Assembly: GCA_963559605.1 (NCBI GenBank)
Contig: CAUWLL010000075.1
Coordinates: 1-5,513, forward strand
Length of the DNA stretch: 5,513 nt
Direction: 5' to 3'
Source: Dorea_D sp963559605
GTDB lineage: Bacteria; Bacillota; Clostridia; Lachnospirales; Lachnospiraceae
Shown here: piece after piece, positions 5,285 to 5,513 of the stretch
How the letters are laid out: every line of letters begins with the position of its first letter
How positions within the stretch are numbered: position 1 is the stretch's first letter
The notes under the pieces: model-generated
What the model was told of the DNA's origin: nothing
Seen by the model: only the letters and a program-made list of their open reading frames with translations
Database searches by the model: none
Translations under genes and position numbers: made by a program

Positions 5285-5358
5285 GTGCTGTCAAGGATCA
5301 AGGCGAAGCCGATACGCCGCAGGGCAGTCCTTGACGGAACGGAAACAGCCAACAGCAC
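5285..5358. other. GC-rich stretch with nested inverted repeats
   Basis: GTGCTGT (5285-5291) is complementary to ACAGCAC (5352-5358), and inside it CAAGGA (5292-5297) is complementary to TCCTTG (5328-5333). Between these arms lie two mini-hairpins, GGC-GAA-GCC (5302-5310) and GCC-GCAG-GGC (5316-5325). The arms could form a branched DNA or RNA fold. The stretch is much GC-richer than the cargo to its left and looks like mobile-element backbone. It could be a processing or transfer site, a small RNA, or remains of older coding sequence. Confidence 0.45.
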
Positions 5359-5369
5359 CATGATACAGC

Positions 5370-5406
5370 AGAGGACTTGAAAGGTCAGAAACCTTGCAAG
5401 TCCTCT
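5370..5406. terminator. Long hairpin between convergent genes, probable terminator
   Basis: AGAGGACTTG (5370-5379) pairs perfectly with CAAGTCCTCT (5397-5406), continued by AAGGT (5381-5385) with ACCTT (5391-5395) around a 5-nt loop. On the plus strand it is followed by TGTCTGTT, which is only moderately T-rich; on the minus strand no T-run follows. Its position between the plus-strand operon end (5243) and the minus-strand stop (5413) suits a shared terminator of convergent transcripts. Confidence 0.5.
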
Positions 5407-5412
5407 TGTCTG

Positions 5413-5511
5413 TTACTGGGCGTTATGCTTTAAGTAAAGTGCTTCTTTTACCAGTTCCTTTTCGTAAACGCTCAAAAGCGAGTACCTTAAAAAATTAAGA
5501 ACCGCCATGTC
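5413..5511 (-). CDS. C-terminus of unrecognised minus-strand protein (cut by window edge)
   Basis: The last 32 codons and the stop (TAA at 5415-5413) of a gene entering from the right. Seen: the residues run DMAVLNFLRYSLLSVYEKEL and then VKEALYLKHNAQ, a regular pattern of hydrophobic and charged positions that looks like one or two amphipathic helices, as in a helical DNA-binding or mobilisation protein. A long hairpin (5370-5406) follows its stop codon. The window does not show enough to name a family. Its strand and its GC-richer surroundings match the toxin-like ORF on the left, so both may belong to the backbone interrupted by the cargo. A chance open frame is possible, but the residue pattern argues against it. 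Confidence 0.5.
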   Translation of the reverse strand, partial: DMAVLNFLRYSLLSVYEKELVKEALYLKHNAQ

Positions 5512-5513
5512 AG

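Noticed and set aside
5260..5361. Minus-strand open frame of 33 codons starting MVLLAVSVPS
   Set aside because: It has no ribosome site upstream, and its bases are largely explained by the nested inverted repeats at 5285-5358. I treat it as non-coding.

Overview
The window looks like an accessory region of a low-GC Gram-positive bacterium, most likely a gut clostridium (Lachnospiraceae type) or a mobile element circulating in that group. The basis is strongly AT-rich coding sequence, AGGAG-type ribosome sites, extended -10 promoters and the protein families present. No rRNA, tRNA, CRISPR array or insertion sequence is visible.

Layout. (1) About 1-235 is more GC-rich and is read on the minus strand. 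It holds a promoter (194-222), a long foldable leader with a strong hairpin (112-144), a good ribosome site, and the first nine codons of a small ORF (MSDFEMLSI) cut by the window edge, which resembles the start of the putative holin-like toxin family. (2) About 236-705 has no convincing gene. It holds helically phased short repeats (347-375 and 543-582), two strong terminators (396-435 and 495-520) and the promoter of the next operon. (3) 706-2504 is a two-gene plus-strand unit. The first gene encodes a 403-residue protein with a possible PD-(D/E)XK/DUF4365-like nuclease N-terminus; the second encodes a 182-residue protein with a single membrane anchor. (4) 2536-5243 is a type II restriction-modification cassette: a Bsp6I-like restriction endonuclease with its own promoter and terminator, a C5-cytosine methyltransferase with its own promoter, a Vsr mismatch endonuclease, and an unrecognised 161-residue protein whose start codon overlaps the vsr stop codon. 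(5) About 5260-5513 returns to more GC-rich minus-strand sequence: an inverted-repeat-rich stretch, a large hairpin, and the last 32 codons of an unrecognised minus-strand gene.

How the parts fit. The endonuclease would cut unmodified DNA (GCNGC, if the Bsp6I assignment is right). The methyltransferase would protect the host at the same site, and Vsr would repair the T:G mismatches left when 5-methylcytosine deaminates. The upstream pair may be a separate defence module; that is inference. The whole AT-rich plus-strand block lies between two minus-strand stretches of different composition, as expected for defence cargo inserted into a conjugative or other mobile backbone.

The most striking signal is an all-G/C 12-bp perfect palindrome (3216-3227) in the otherwise AT-rich methyltransferase promoter. 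It contains two overlapping GCNGC sites, so the methyltransferase may control its own promoter through its own target.
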